DNA from: Roseiarcus sp963816065
Lineage (GTDB): Bacteria; Pseudomonadota; Alphaproteobacteria; Rhizobiales; Beijerinckiaceae
Direction of reading: 5' to 3'
Length of the DNA stretch: 64,000 nucleotides
Assembly: GCA_963816065.1 (NCBI GenBank)
Contig: CAWFJG010000002.1
Span: 381,508 to 445,507 of the forward strand
Shown piece by piece: positions 47,585-57,512 of this stretch. The translations under genes were made by a program, and so were the position numbers. Within the stretch, counting starts at the first letter, position 1. Each line of letters starts with the position of its first letter. The notes beneath the pieces were generated by a model that made no database searches, was not told where the DNA came from, and saw only the letters and a program-made list of their open reading frames with translations.

Positions 47585-48651
47585 CCATGAGCCCGACTTA
47601 CGTCTCGACCCAATATCTCGCCAACAGCCTCGTCCTGCCGGTGCAGCAGGCGCAGGGCCAGCTCACCACGGCGATCACGGAAGAATCGACCGGCCAATAC
47701 GCCGATCTCGGGCTTCAGCTCGGCGACCAGTCCGGGTACGAGCTATCGCTGAAGGAACAGGTCCAGCAAATGCAGACGCTGACTTCAGGCAACAGCGTGG
47801 TCGCAACCAATCTTTCGACCGCACAGAACGCGTTGACCTCGATGGCGACCGCCGCCGAAACCGCCCTGAAGAATCTCGCAACATGGACTGCCGGCGCCAG
47901 TTCGGGCGCGCAGTTACAGGCCATCGGCCAGACCGCCCTGGAAGGCCTTACGTCCTCGGCCAACGCGTCCTCGAGCAACGGCGGATATATCTTCGGAGGG
48001 ATCAATAGCGCTGCGGCGCCGCTGAACGATTATTTCTCCGCGGGCTCGGCGGCGAGCGTCGCCGTCGACGCCGCGTTCAAGGCGGCTTTCAATTGTTTGC
48101 CGACCGACCCGGCGGCGGCGAGCATCACGGCGTCGCAGATGCAGACCTTTCTGTCGGGAACGACATTCACCAGCTTGTTTTCCGGCAGCCAGTGGACAGC
48201 CGATTGGTCCCCCTCGTCGTCGACCACAAACACGCAAGCGCAGATCGCGCCGGGGCGGGACCCGGTGACAACCTCGACAAACGTCAACACGCCCACCTTT
48301 CAGAACCTCGCCGAGGCCTATACCATGGTCGCGGCGTTCGGCGGATCATCGCTCAGCGCCGCAGCGCAGCAGGCGGTCGCGTCCGCTGCGACGACGCTCG
48401 TTTCCCAAGGGCAGAACGCGCTCACCGTCACACAAGCCACGCTCGGCGCAACTCAGTCCCAGGTCACCGACGCCAACAGCGCGATGAGCTCGCAGCTGAC
48501 CCTGATCCAGACCCAGATCGGCAATCTCGACAACGTCGATCAGACGGCGACGGCCTCGAAGATCATGGCGCTGACCAACCAGATCCAGATGGCCTACGAG
48601 CTCACGTCGCGGCTGCAGAACCTCACCCTGGCCCAGTATCTTCCCGCTTAA
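47581..48651 (+). CDS. flgL: Hook-filament junction protein FlgL
   Basis: 356 residues of the flagellin-related FlgL type. The N-terminal helical region is VSTQYLANSLVLPVQQAQGQ, and the C-terminal helical region TDANSAMSSQLTLIQTQIGN, LDNVDQTATASKIMALTNQI, QMAYELTSRLQNLTLAQYLP pairs with it. The middle is serine/alanine rich and variable. ATG 47581 overlaps flgK; ATG 47587 is an alternative. Flagellins end similarly, but position and the QMAYELTSRLQ close favour FlgL. Confidence 0.9.
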   Translation: MTMSPTYVSTQYLANSLVLPVQQAQGQLTTAITEESTGQYADLGLQLGDQSGYELSLKEQVQQMQTLTSGNSVVATNLSTAQNALTSMATAAETALKNLATWTAGASSGAQLQAIGQTALEGLTSSANASSSNGGYIFGGINSAAAPLNDYFSAGSAASVAVDAAFKAAFNCLPTDPAAASITASQMQTFLSGTTFTSLFSGSQWTADWSPSSSTTNTQAQIAPGRDPVTTSTNVNTPTFQNLAEAYTMVAAFGGSSLSAAAQQAVASAATTLVSQGQNALTVTQATLGATQSQVTDANSAMSSQLTLIQTQIGNLDNVDQTATASKIMALTNQIQMAYELTSRLQNLTLAQYLPA

Positions 48652-48671
48652 CGATCAACGCCGAGAGTCAA

Positions 48672-49020
48672 ATGTACGAATTCGCCTACAACGAAGTGGT
48701 CGAAGACTCGCGCCAGACGATGCGCGCCCGCGAACGCGACGCCATGGATCGCGTAATCGGCATGCTGCAGGCGAGCCAGGAGAAGGGCCCTCTATCGCGC
48801 GAGCGGATCGACGCGCTCTTCTACCTGCGCCGTCTCTGGATGATCTTCCTCGACGACCTCAAGGACTCCCAACAATGAACTGCCCCAGCAGCTGCGCGCA
48901 GGGCTCATCTCGATCGGCATCTGGATGATGAAGGAGATCGACCGCGTGAATTCCCGCGTCACCGACGACCTCGCCCCGATGATCGAGATCAACGAGATCA
49001 TTCGCGACGGTCTCAAATAG
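48672..49020 (+). CDS. flaF: Flagellin biosynthesis regulator FlaF, one frameshift
   Basis: About 115 residues. YEFAYNEVVEDSRQTMRARE, LFYLRRLWMIFLDDLKD and IGIWMMKEIDRVNSRVTDDL, APMIEINEIIRDGLK match FlaF, which promotes flagellin secretion and filament assembly in alphaproteobacteria. One extra C near 48873 (TCCCAAC where TCCAAC is expected) joins KDS to NNELPQQL when removed. It is followed by flbT after 13 bases. Confidence 0.93.
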
Positions 49021-49033
49021 GGCGGGGGTAGCG

Positions 49034-49435
49034 ATGAACATAACGCTGAGGGCGGGCGAGCGCTTCTTCATCAACGGCGCGGTCATCCGCATCGATCGCA
49101 AGGCGACGATCGAGTTGCTCAACGACGTGACCTTCCTGCTTGAGAACCATGTGATGCAGGCCAAAGACGCGACGACGCTGACCCGCCAGATCTACTTCGC
49201 CGTGCAGATCATGCTGATGGACCCCAGCGCCGCAGCGACAGCGACGCCCCTGGCGCGCTCGCTGATCGAGACCGCATTATCCGCCTATCAGACACCGGAG
49301 CTCACCTCGGGTCTGCGCGGCGCCGCCCAAGCGCTCGCCAAGGCCCGGAACTTCGAGGCGCTGAAGGCGCTGCGCGCGCTTTTCCCGCTCGAGGACGCAG
49401 AGCTCAGGCGCGAGCCGGCCGCAAACGCAGCCTGA
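49034..49435 (+). CDS. flbT: Flagellin mRNA repressor FlbT
   Basis: 133 residues. ITLRAGERFFINGAVIRIDR, KATIELLNDVTFLLENHVMQ and QIYFAVQIMLMDP are diagnostic of FlbT, which binds flagellin mRNA and limits its translation in alphaproteobacteria. GCGGGGGTAGCG precedes the ATG. It forms the usual flaF-flbT pair and is intact. Confidence 0.95.
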   Translation: MNITLRAGERFFINGAVIRIDRKATIELLNDVTFLLENHVMQAKDATTLTRQIYFAVQIMLMDPSAAATATPLARSLIETALSAYQTPELTSGLRGAAQALAKARNFEALKALRALFPLEDAELRREPAANAA

Positions 49436-49450
49436 AACAGGAGACTTGCC

Positions 49451-49864
49451 ATGTCCGTATCTTCAACTCCGCCGGTCGCTAGCCCGGCCCAGTCCTCGAC
49501 CGTATCGTCCTCGACCGCGACCCCCGCGACGCAGTCGTTGAACTACAACGACTTTCTCACCCTGCTGATGTCGGAAATGAAGAATCAGGACCCGACCCAG
49601 CCGATGGACCCGTCGACCATGGTGTCGCAGCTCGCGACCGTCTCCGAGGTCGGGCAGTCCGTGCAGACCAACACGACGCTGTCCTCCCTCCTCACCGCCA
49701 ACTCGCTGACGCAGGCCGAGGTTTTGATCGGAACGAACATCACGTCGACCGACGGCTCGACGTCCGGCACAGTCGCCTCGGTCAACGTCACGAGCTCGGG
49801 GGCGACCGCGACGCTCACCAACGGCCAGACCGTTGCGCTCGGGAGCGGGGCGACGGTGCAGTGA
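49451..49864 (+). CDS. flgD: Hook-capping protein FlgD
   Basis: 137 residues. The N-terminal FlgD motif is LNYNDFLTLLMSEMKNQDPT, QPMDPSTMVSQLATVSEVGQ, followed by a short C-terminal beta region (VLIGTNITSTDGSTSGTVAS). It lacks the larger Ig-like domains of enterobacterial FlgD, as is usual in rhizobia. FlgD caps the growing hook. The stop overlaps the fliQ start (GTGA). Confidence 0.95.
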   Translation: MSVSSTPPVASPAQSSTVSSSTATPATQSLNYNDFLTLLMSEMKNQDPTQPMDPSTMVSQLATVSEVGQSVQTNTTLSSLLTANSLTQAEVLIGTNITSTDGSTSGTVASVNVTSSGATATLTNGQTVALGSGATVQ

Positions 49865-50127
49865 CCCAGGGGGACGCGGTCGATCTGGTCCAGCAGGCGA
49901 TCTGGATGACCGTGATCGGCGCCGGACCGGCGGTCGGAGCGGCGATGGCGATCGGAATCGTCATCGCGCTCGTTCAGGCGCTGACCCAGATTCAGGAGAT
50001 GACGCTGACCTTCGTGCCGAAGATGATCGCGGTCTTCGTCGCCGCGAGCCTCTCGGCCAGCTTCGTCGGCGGCAAGTTCCTGATCTTCACCGAGCAGCTC
50101 TACGCCCGCATCGAGCGGGGATATTAG
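49861..50127 (+). CDS. fliQ: Flagellar export gate protein FliQ
   Basis: 88 residues from GTG 49861 with two membrane helices. AIWMTVIGAGPAVGAAMAIG, IVIALVQALTQIQEMTLTFV and PKMIAV are the FliQ signature. It assembles with FliP and FliR. It ends the first flagellar block; the expected next gene, flhA, is found 8.8 kb further on after an unrelated segment. Confidence 0.95.
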   Translation: MTQGDAVDLVQQAIWMTVIGAGPAVGAAMAIGIVIALVQALTQIQEMTLTFVPKMIAVFVAASLSASFVGGKFLIFTEQLYARIERGY

Positions 50128-50169
50128 GCTACGGACGCAACCGTCTGATCGGCGGACGAGATATAAACA

Positions 50170-50184
50170 TTAAATATATGTTAA
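50170..50184. promoter_or_regulatory. CtrA-type box TTAA-N7-TTAA
   Basis: TTAA-ATATATG-TTAA fits the CtrA operator TTAA-N7-TTAA exactly and lies in an unusually AT-rich patch (50158-50190) just after fliQ. CtrA controls flagellar and cell-cycle genes in alphaproteobacteria. The nearest downstream gene, the spermidine-synthase-like protein, starts 278 bases away. The remaining gap to 50461 holds no other clear signal. Confidence 0.5.
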
Positions 50185-50461
50185 ATAGGGCGATCCAGCT
50201 GGTCGTTAATGCGGCTTGCAACCCACTGATCTCTCGAAGGCCGGTCGATAAAGCGCGCTAAGATGAGCGTTCACGGAGCCGCGCCCTGCAATAAATCGAG
50301 GCGAGCGCTGCTTGCGAGGCCGGGTCGCCGATCCCGCCGGCGCGGCCGGCGGCCCCCCTGCCAATGCGCTTCAACGTCCCGAATTGCTTTTTCCGCGCCT
50401 CCGCCCCATCACCTCCGCTTTCGGCCGACCGCCTGCGCCGCCGCCCGCCCCGGACCCCTGC

Positions 50462-51148
50462 ATGATCCCTTGGATAGAACTCGACCGGGCCGCTCTGCCC
50501 TTGGGGGGCGCGTTGCGCCTGATGCGCCGGGGACACGAGTTCGTCATCAAGGTCGGCGTCGCCGAACTGATGACCTCCCGCCTCAGCGCCTCGGAGGCGG
50601 CGCTGGCGACGCTGGCGGCTGAGGCGCTCGGAGGCCGGACGAAGCCCAAAATCCTGATCGGCGGGCTCGGCATGGGTTTCACGCTGCGCGCGGCGCAAAG
50701 CGCGTTCGGCGACGGCGCCGAGATCGTGGTCGCCGAACTCGTTCCCGCCGTCGTGCGCTGGGCGAGAGGGCCGATGGCCGACTTGTTCGCCGGCTCGCTC
50801 GACCGCCCGGGCGTGACCATCCTCGAGGCCGACGTCGCCACTCTGATCCGCGCCGCTAGGCCGCGCTACGACGCGATCCTGCTCGACGTCGACAACGGCC
50901 CGGAAGGCATGACGCAGGCGGCGAACGACCAGCTCTATTCGATGCGGGGCCTGGCGGCGGCGCGCGCCGTCCTCTCTCCCGGCGGGGTGCTCGCCGTCTG
51001 GTCGCAGGGCCCCGACGCCGACTTCGCCAAGCGGTTCGCGAAAGCTGGCTTTGCGGTCGAGGACAAACGGGTACGCGCCGGCGGCGTGCACGGAGGCCCG
51101 CGGCACGTGATCTGGATCGGCGTGCGCAGGGAGGGCGAGGGGCGGTGA
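50462..51148 (+). CDS. Spermidine synthase-like / SAM-type methyltransferase
   Basis: 228 residues from ATG 50462. A Rossmann-type core is visible: PKILIGGLGMGFTLRAAQSA (nucleotide-binding loop), AEIVVAELVPAVVRWARG (acidic end of strand 2), PRYDAILLDVDNGPEG (active-site Asp region) and LSPGGVLAVWSQGPD. This matches the spermidine-synthase-like family of rhizobia. True polyamine synthesis is uncertain because the tetradomain aminopropyl-transferase motifs are weak. An in-frame extension upstream to 50312 lacks coding features. Confidence 0.75.
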   Translation: MIPWIELDRAALPLGGALRLMRRGHEFVIKVGVAELMTSRLSASEAALATLAAEALGGRTKPKILIGGLGMGFTLRAAQSAFGDGAEIVVAELVPAVVRWARGPMADLFAGSLDRPGVTILEADVATLIRAARPRYDAILLDVDNGPEGMTQAANDQLYSMRGLAAARAVLSPGGVLAVWSQGPDADFAKRFAKAGFAVEDKRVRAGGVHGGPRHVIWIGVRREGEGR

Positions 51149-51364
51149 CGGCGGTGCGGTGCTCCGGCAACTGCGTTTGTGTCGCGCTGTCGACCCGCCG
51201 GGCGCCGGCACGCGTCGATCGACCACTTGGTGCGCGGCCGGTTCGGCGCCGGTCGCCGCCACCCATGACCCAACCCATCCGAGCCATTGCCGCCGCTCCC
51301 GGTGGGCTTGGCGCGCTTGGCCAGCGCCGGAGCAGAAAAAGGCGGCGCTGTTCACAAAATCGAC

Positions 51365-52227
51365 TTAGCTCGGCTTTTGCGAGGACTCCAGTCCAGACAT
51401 CGAGAACAACAGCTTGTGAAGGCCGGAGGCATTGAGGTCGCCGAGCCCTTCATTCACCGCGGCCTGATAGAGCGGGCCGATGCCCGCCGTCGCCGGCAGC
51501 GGTACCGCGAGACGGCGCGCCAGATCCTCGATCAGCCGCACATCCTTGAGCATGTGCCGCAGATAGAGGCTCGGGGCGAAATCGTTGCGCAAGGTGGCGC
51601 GGCTCACGCCGCGGATCAAGCCGGAGCTGTAGTCGGTCACGTCGAACACGCCCACCACGGCTTCGTCGTTCAAGCCGGCGCGGCGCGCCAGCGCCCGAGC
51701 CTCGCCGAGCGAAGCCAATTGCGCCGCCACCAGCAGGTTTCCGATAAGCTTCATCGTCGCTCCGGCGCCGCTCGGGCCGATGTGATGCACGGTCGCCGCC
51801 AGGCTGCGTAGCAGAGGCGTCTCGGAACGTCGTCCCGCCACAGACGAAGTCGAGCCGGCCTCCCAGGCTTCCGACTTGCTGCCGAATACCGGAGCATCGA
51901 GGTATCGGCTTCCCCGCGCCGCAGCCTGCGCAACCGCAGAAGGCCGGATCGTCGTCGTCGAGTCGATCACCAGGACGCCGGGCCGAGATCTTCAGCGCCT
52001 CGTCGAAAATCACGCGCTGAGCGTCCGGCCCTGTGACGCAGACCAAAACAACGCGTTTTCCGCGAATTGCAGCGGCGACGCTATCGGCCTGTTTCGACGG
52101 CGCCCAGTTCGGCCGGCAATTCGCGTCGAGTGCGGTTCCAGGCGGTCACGGCGTGCCCAGCCCGCAGGAGGTTCCGCGCCATGCCTCGACCCATCGTGCC
52201 GAGGCCAATAAAGGCGACTTCGCTCAT
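51365..52227 (-). CDS. 3-hydroxyisobutyrate dehydrogenase-family enzyme, frameshifted
   Basis: About 286 residues. The start MSEVAFIGLGTMGRGMARNL, LRAGHAVTAWNRT is the NAD-binding beta-hydroxyacid dehydrogenase motif. The middle (VCVTGPDAQRVIFDEALK) and catalytic GPSGAGATMKLIGNLL, with its lysine, follow. Frame changes near 52085 and 51975 are consistent with single extra bases. Relatives oxidise 3-hydroxyisobutyrate, tartronate semialdehyde or threonate. It is the last gene of the minus-strand operon, after dhaL, which suggests a role in a four-carbon or three-carbon sugar-acid pathway. Confidence 0.82.
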
Positions 52228-52255
52228 TGTCTTCCCTTTCGAATTACCCTCTGAA

Positions 52256-52883
52256 TCAGCCGCTCGCCAACGCCGTCAGGACGATCACCGCAAAGGCGCA
52301 GCCCGGGATCGACCTTGCCTTCCGTGCGTTCGCCGAGCCAGCTCGCACGGCCGATCCGGTTGCGCAGCGGCGTGACGCGATCACGGCCCTCGCGCGCTGC
52401 GGCGACCATGGCGTCGGTTGCGGCGGGCAACGACTTTCCCTCGGAAAGCGCCGCGGCAAAGGCGTCCGAGGCCGGCTGCAAGGCGTCGAGCAGCGTCTTG
52501 TCGCCCAGATTCGCTTTGCCGCGCGTCCGGATCCCTTCCGTCGCCGCGCTGAGGAGCAGAGGCAGATCGGCCGCGGCGAGCGACTCCTTGCCGAGGACTC
52601 TCTTGCCCGCCTGCATCAGCGCCGTCGCCATCAGCGTGCCCATGGTCGAGGGCGCGGCGCGGTTCAGCGCCATGCCGGTCTGCGCAAGGAACTTGCCGAG
52701 ATCGCCTCCGGCCTGGTCCGCAGCGGTCTCCAGCGCTTCGGCAAGCTTGATGGCGGTCACGCCGAGATCGCCGTCGCCGACCGCCTGGTCGAGTTCCGTC
52801 AGCATGGCCTGGTCCGCCTTGAGCGCGGCCGCCGCCCGGCGCGCCGCCGCCGCGACGTCGACGATCTTGAACTCGGGCTCCAT
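52256..52883 (-). CDS. DhaL-type kinase subunit, one frameshift
   Basis: About 208 residues. DhaL holds ADP/ATP and phosphorylates the ketose bound by DhaK. The metal/nucleotide motif is LTELDQAVGDGDLGVTAIKL, with APSTMGTLMATALMQAGKRV, DKTLLDALQPASDAF and AAREGRDRVTPLRNRIGRAS typical. One extra base near 52305 breaks the tail; corrected, it ends PGCAFAVIVLTALASG at 52256. ATG 52883 lies 7 bases after the dhaK stop. No DhaM is nearby, so ATP is the likely donor. Confidence 0.88.
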
Positions 52884-52890
52884 CACGGAC

Positions 52891-53890
52891 TCACACCTGA
52901 CAGAAGAACGGGGAGCGGGCCGGCGCATCGAGAAGACGCGTGAGCTCGTCGTCGAGCCGGAAGATCGTCAACGAGGCGCCGGCCATCTCCATCGAGGTCG
53001 CGTACTCGCCGACATAGGCGCGATGCACGCTGATCGACGTCCGGCGAGCAGATCATGCACCCTTCGGTAGAGGATGTAGAGCTCCTCGGCCGGCGTTGCG
53101 CCGAGCCCGTTGACCATCACCGCCACGCGGTCGCCTCCGGCCGCGCCGAGATCGGCGAGGATGGCTTCGGCCATCCGCCCGGCGACTTCGTCGGCGGTCG
53201 CCAGCGCTTCGCGCTTCGCGCCCGGCTCGCCGTGGATGCCCATGCCGATCTCCATCTCGCCGTCGCCGATGGTGAATGTCGGCTTGCCGACGCGCGGCAC
53301 CGTGCAGGGCGAGAGCGCCACGCCCATGGTGCGCAGATTGGCGAGCGCATGCTCGGCCGCGCCGGCGACCTCCTCGAGGCTGCCGCCGAGATCGGCCTTC
53401 GCGCCGGCGACCTTGAAGGCGAAAACCATTCCCGCCACCCCGCGCCTGCGCGCCGCCTCCGCCGGCGGCGCCGAGGCGACGTCGTCGCGCACCAGGACGG
53501 TGCGAACCTCGATATCCTCCATCGCCGCCATCTCGGAGGCCATGTCGAAGTTCATGACGTCGCCGCCGTAGTTGCCGTAGATATAAACCACCCCCTTGCC
53601 GCCATGGATTCGCCTGGTCACGTCGAGCATGGTTTCGCTGCTCGGCGAATTGAACACGTCGCCGACGGCGCAGCCGTCGAGAAGGCCGCGGCCGACGTAG
53701 CCGAGGAACACCGGCAAGTGGCCGGAGCCGCCGCCCGGTTGCGAGCGCCACCTTGCCTTGCACCGGCGCATCGGCGCGAACGATCGCCGACCGGTTCGCC
53801 GGCGAACGCCAGCTGGTCCGGATGCGCCTTGACCAGCCCGTCGAGCATCTCGGCGACGAAGTTCTCGGGTCGGTTGATCAACTTCTTCAT
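52891..53890 (-). CDS. DhaK-type ketose kinase substrate-binding subunit, frameshifted
   Basis: About 330 residues. The start is MKKLINRPENFVAEMLDGLV. GGGSGHLPVFLGYVGRGLLD, GNYGGDVMNFDMASEMAAME and EIGMGIHGEPG, with the His that binds the ketose covalently, are DhaK signatures. Frame changes near 53815, 53745, 53040 and 52975 are consistent with short insertions. Corrected, the end reads LLDAPARSPFFCQV and stops at 52891. GGAGGAACCC precedes ATG 53890. The substrate could be dihydroxyacetone or a tetrulose such as erythrulose; the adjacent importer favours a sugar or polyol route. Confidence 0.88.
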
Positions 53891-53901
53891 GGGTTCCTCC
53901 T

Positions 53902-54943
53902 CTAGACCTGTCTTCGCGGGCGCGGCGCGAACAGACGCCTCAAGCCCCCGGTATTGACGACCATCACCAGCAACAACAGCGCGCCCCAGGTCATGTCGAC
54001 GGCGAAGTTGCTGACCTGCAGGAGGTTCAGTCCGCTCGACAGGAACTGCAGCGACAAGACCGCGAGCACAAGACCGCTGACCTTGCCGAAACCGCCATAG
54101 GGGTCGACCCCGCCGAGCACGGCGATCAGAATCGACAGCAGCAGGTAGGACGAGCCGTAATCCGCCTTTGCGGAGTTCGCTCGCACCGCGATGACCAGCC
54201 CGGCGAGCGACGACAGCAACCCACTGATCAGATAGGCGCCGAGCGTCACGCGGAAATTGTCGATGCCGGCGAAGCGCGCGGCCAGAGGGTTCGTGCCGAT
54301 GAGATAGACGCGCAGTCCGAAACCCGTCCAGTTGAGGCCGAAGGCGACCGCGGCCGCCAGCGCGGCGAACAGGAGCACCGGCGCCGGAACGCCCAAAAGC
54401 GTGCCGTTGCCGAGGACACTGATGGCGTCGGGAAAGCCGAGCACCGCGGCGCCGCCGCTCAGCACCACCGCGATCCCGGTGAAGATAAGGCCGGTCCCGA
54501 GCGTCGCCAGGATCGGCGGGATGCCGATCGCGGCGATCGCGAATCCGTTGAGCAGTCCGCCGACCGCGCCAACGCCGAGCAACGCCGCCAGGCCAAGCGC
54601 GATCGCCGGCGCCGCTTGCGCGGCGTGCGGATCCGGCGCCAAGCTGCGCATCACCAGCACCGCGAGCATGGAGGAAAGGTTCGCCAGGCCAATCACCGAG
54701 AGATCGATGCCGCCGGTGAGCATCGACACCATCACCGCGAGGCCGAGAATGGCGAATTCCGGGAACTGGAACGCCATCGACGAAAAATTCGCCTGCGTGA
54801 AGAAGAGGTTGCGGCTCCGCGGCGCTCATGCCGACAAACACGAGGACGGTGATCAGCGCGAGCCGCCCGAGATTGGTGTCGAGCAGGCGACGCGGCCAAC
54901 TGCGCGGCGGAGGCGCGGAGCGGTTGCGGCATTGCTCGGTCAT
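53902..54943 (-). CDS. Sugar ABC transporter permease 2, one frameshift
   Basis: About 346 residues of the BPD_transp_2 family with eight to ten helices. Family segments include MVSMLTGGIDLSVIGLANLS, IATLGT-like PPILATLGTGLIFTGIAVV and LLLSILIAVLGGVDPYGGFG. One extra G near 54813 separates the N-terminal helix (LALITVLVFVGMSAA) from NLFFTQANFSSMAFQFPEF. ATG 54943 starts just after the first permease's stop. It pairs with the neighbouring permease as a heterodimer, as in Lsr- or Rha-type importers. Confidence 0.88.
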
Positions 54944-54954
54944 GGGCGCGCCCC

Positions 54955-55942
54955 CTAGTCCGCTTGCATCGAAGCGATGCGGGCGCGCAACGCGGGCGCG
55001 CCCGTGCCGAGCAGGATCAGGCTCCCCGTGACGACGTTCTGCCAGGTGGTCGGGATTCCGAGCACGATCAGGCTGTTGTTGATCACGACGATCAGGGCGA
55101 CGCCGAGCAGGGTGCCCGTGATCGTGCCGTGTCCGCCGCTCAGCCGCGCGCCGCCGAGAACGACCGCAGCGATCACCGACAATTCGAGGCCGACCAGGTC
55201 GAACGGGTTCGCCACCCGCGCCAACGACGCATGGACGATGCCCGCGACGCCGGAGAGCACCCCGACATAGGCGTAGACGAAATACTGCACCCGCGCGACG
55301 TTGACGCCGACGCGAAGCGCCGACTCCGGCGCGCCGCCGAGCGCATAGATGCTCCGCCCGAGCATCGTGCGATTGAGGATGAGCGAGGTCAGCGCCGCGA
55401 CCGCCACGACCAGCAGAAAGGCGATCGGCAGCGAGACGATCGCGCCGTCGGCGTCCGTCAGCCGGATGAGCATGGTGCGAGAGAACGTGCGCATGCCCAT
55501 CGGCACCGCCGTGATCAGCTGCGTTCCGACGAAGGTGAGCAGGAAGCCGCGGAACACGTTGAGCGTTCCGAGCGTGACGATCAGCGTCGGCAGCTTCAGG
55601 GTGGCGATGAAGAATCCATTGATCAGGCCCAGCGCGAGACCGATCGCGCCGGCGACCACGAAGGCGACGAGGATCGAGTCGCCCATGCCGAACGCGACCA
55701 TCGCCTTGGTGCCGACGTACATCGCGAAGGCGGCGATCGCGGTGAACGACACGTCGATGCCGCCGGAGGCGAGAACCAGGAGGACGCCCACCGCAAACAG
55801 CGCGGTGACGATGCCGTTGCGCAGCAGATCGAACAGCGTGGAGAGCGAGAGGAAGCTCGGCTCCGCCCAGGCGACTGCCCAGGCAGACCGCAGCCAGCAC
55901 CAGGCCCACCAATGTCTCGTTGCGTGCGAGGAGGCGGCGCAT
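54955..55942 (-). CDS. Sugar ABC transporter permease 1, one frameshift
   Basis: About 328 residues of the BPD_transp_2 family. VGVLLVLASGGIDVSFTAIA, LPTLIVTLGTLNVFRGFLLT and ELSVIAAVVLGGARLSGGHG are the conserved stretches. One extra G near 55878 splits ETLVGLVLAAVCL from AVAWAEPSFLSL. ATG 55942 lies 10 bases after the ATPase stop. It forms the membrane channel with permease 2. Confidence 0.88.
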
Positions 55943-55952
55943 CTCGTCGAAC

Positions 55953-57447
55953 TCAGCCTGCGAGCCGCGCCGCGAGGGCGTTCTCTTCCGCGGCCGCGCG
56001 GGCGATGTCCTCCGTCACGCGGCCCGATTGCATGACGAGGATGCGATCGCACGCGGCAAGCAGTTCGGGGATGTCGTCGGAGATCACGATCACGCCCATG
56101 CCCTCCGCCGCGAGCTGGGCGATGATGGCGTGGATGTCGGCCTTCGATCCGACATCGACGCCGACGGTTGGTCCGTTCAGGAGCAGAATCCGCGGCGACC
56201 GGGCCAGCCAGCGCGCCAGCATGACGCGCTGCTGATTCCCGCCCGAGAGGCTGCTGACCGGCAGGTCGGCGTCCGGCGTCACGACATGCAGCCGCCGCAC
56301 CCAGTCGTCGACCAGCGCCGCGCATGCGCGCGCGCGAAAGGAGCCCCGCAGCGTCGGTCATCCGATCGAGGCTGCTGACCGACAACGTTGCGCGCGATCG
56401 ACTGCGGCAGGAACAGGCCCTCGGTCAGCCGGTCGGCGGGAACGTAGCCGATGCCGAGCCGGATCGCGTCGAGCGGCGAGGCGACGCGCGCGGGGCGTCC
56501 GCCGACGAAGATCCGACCCTGATCGGCCGGAGCGAGGCCGAACAGCGCCTTGGCCAAGGCGGTCCGGCCAGAGCCGAGAAGGCCGGTGACGCCGAGCACC
56601 TCGCCGGCGTGCAATGTGAAAGAGACGTCCTGAAACTGCCCGTCGCGCCCGAACGCCTCGACCCGCAGCAGCTCGGCGCCCGGTTCGTGGGCGCGGGCGC
56701 TCGCGTGCTGATCGAGCCGCCGGCCGAGCATATGTTGCGAAAGGGAAGCCATGTCGAAGCTCGACGCCGGCCCATCGGCGACCTTGACGCCGTTGCGAAG
56801 GACGATGATGCGCTCGCAGATGGCGAAGATCTCGGACAGCTTGTGGCTGATGAAAATCACCGCGACGCCGTCCGCCTTGAGGCGACGCACGATATCGAAC
56901 AGCGACTTGACTTCGCGTTCGGTCAGCGCCGTGGTCGGCTCGTCCATGGCGATCAACCGGGCGCCCTGAACGAGGGCGCGGGCGATCGCCACGACCTGCT
57001 TGTCGGCGACGCTCAACTCCTCGACCAGCGCATTCAGCGGCACGTCGACGCCGACCATGCGCAGCCCCTGCTCGGCGATCCGCCTGCACCGCCCGCCAGG
57101 AAACCAGTCGCCGGCCCTCCGACAGCTGGCCGTTGAAGGCGATGTTCTCGGCGACCGTCAGGTTGGGAAACAAGGAAAAATCCTGATAGATCACCTCGAA
57201 GCCGGCGCGCACCGCGTCGATCGGCTGCCAGACCGGTCGCGTCCGCCCGTCGACTTCGATGGCTCCCGCGTCCGGCGTCACCACGCCGGCGAGGATCTTG
57301 ACCAGCGTCGACTTGCCGCTGCCGTTCTCGCCGGCGAGACAGACGATCTCGCCCGCGTCGATGGCGAGACTGACCTCATGCAGCGCATGAACGCCGGCGA
57401 ACGACTTGCTCACGCCCTCCACACGGAGCAGACTGCTGCGCCGACAT
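55953..57447 (-). CDS. Sugar ABC transporter ATPase, double domain, frameshifted
   Basis: About 497 residues with two nucleotide-binding domains of the RbsA/LsrA type. Domain 1: Walker A GENGSGKS, LSVADKQVVAIARAL, Walker B LIAMDEPTTALTERE. Domain 2: GLLGSGRTALAKALFGL (degenerate Walker A), SLSGGNQQRVMLARWL and ILLLNGPTVGVDVGSK, where the usual DEP is NGP, a substitution at the Walker B acid. Start ATG 57447 (GGGAG upstream) requires removing one T near 57437. Further extra bases lie near 57090, 56385 and 56325. Confidence 0.88.
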
Positions 57448-57512
57448 GGCTTCTCCCGCCCGCAACGGCGGCGCAGCGGCCTTCGGCCCGCTGCGCCGCC
57501 CTCAGATATCGC

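Noticed and set aside
47581..48651. Flagellin gene
   Set aside because: Position between flgK and flaF and the terminal QMAYELTSRLQ region fit FlgL better.
51149..51364. Small gene between the spermidine-synthase-like gene and the dehydrogenase
   Set aside because: Frames are short, arginine-rich and without ribosome-binding sites.
54964..56235. Long plus-strand frame opposite permease 1 and the ATPase
   Set aside because: Its composition (Arg/Asp/His rich) is that of a reverse-strand shadow; the minus strand carries clear transporter motifs.
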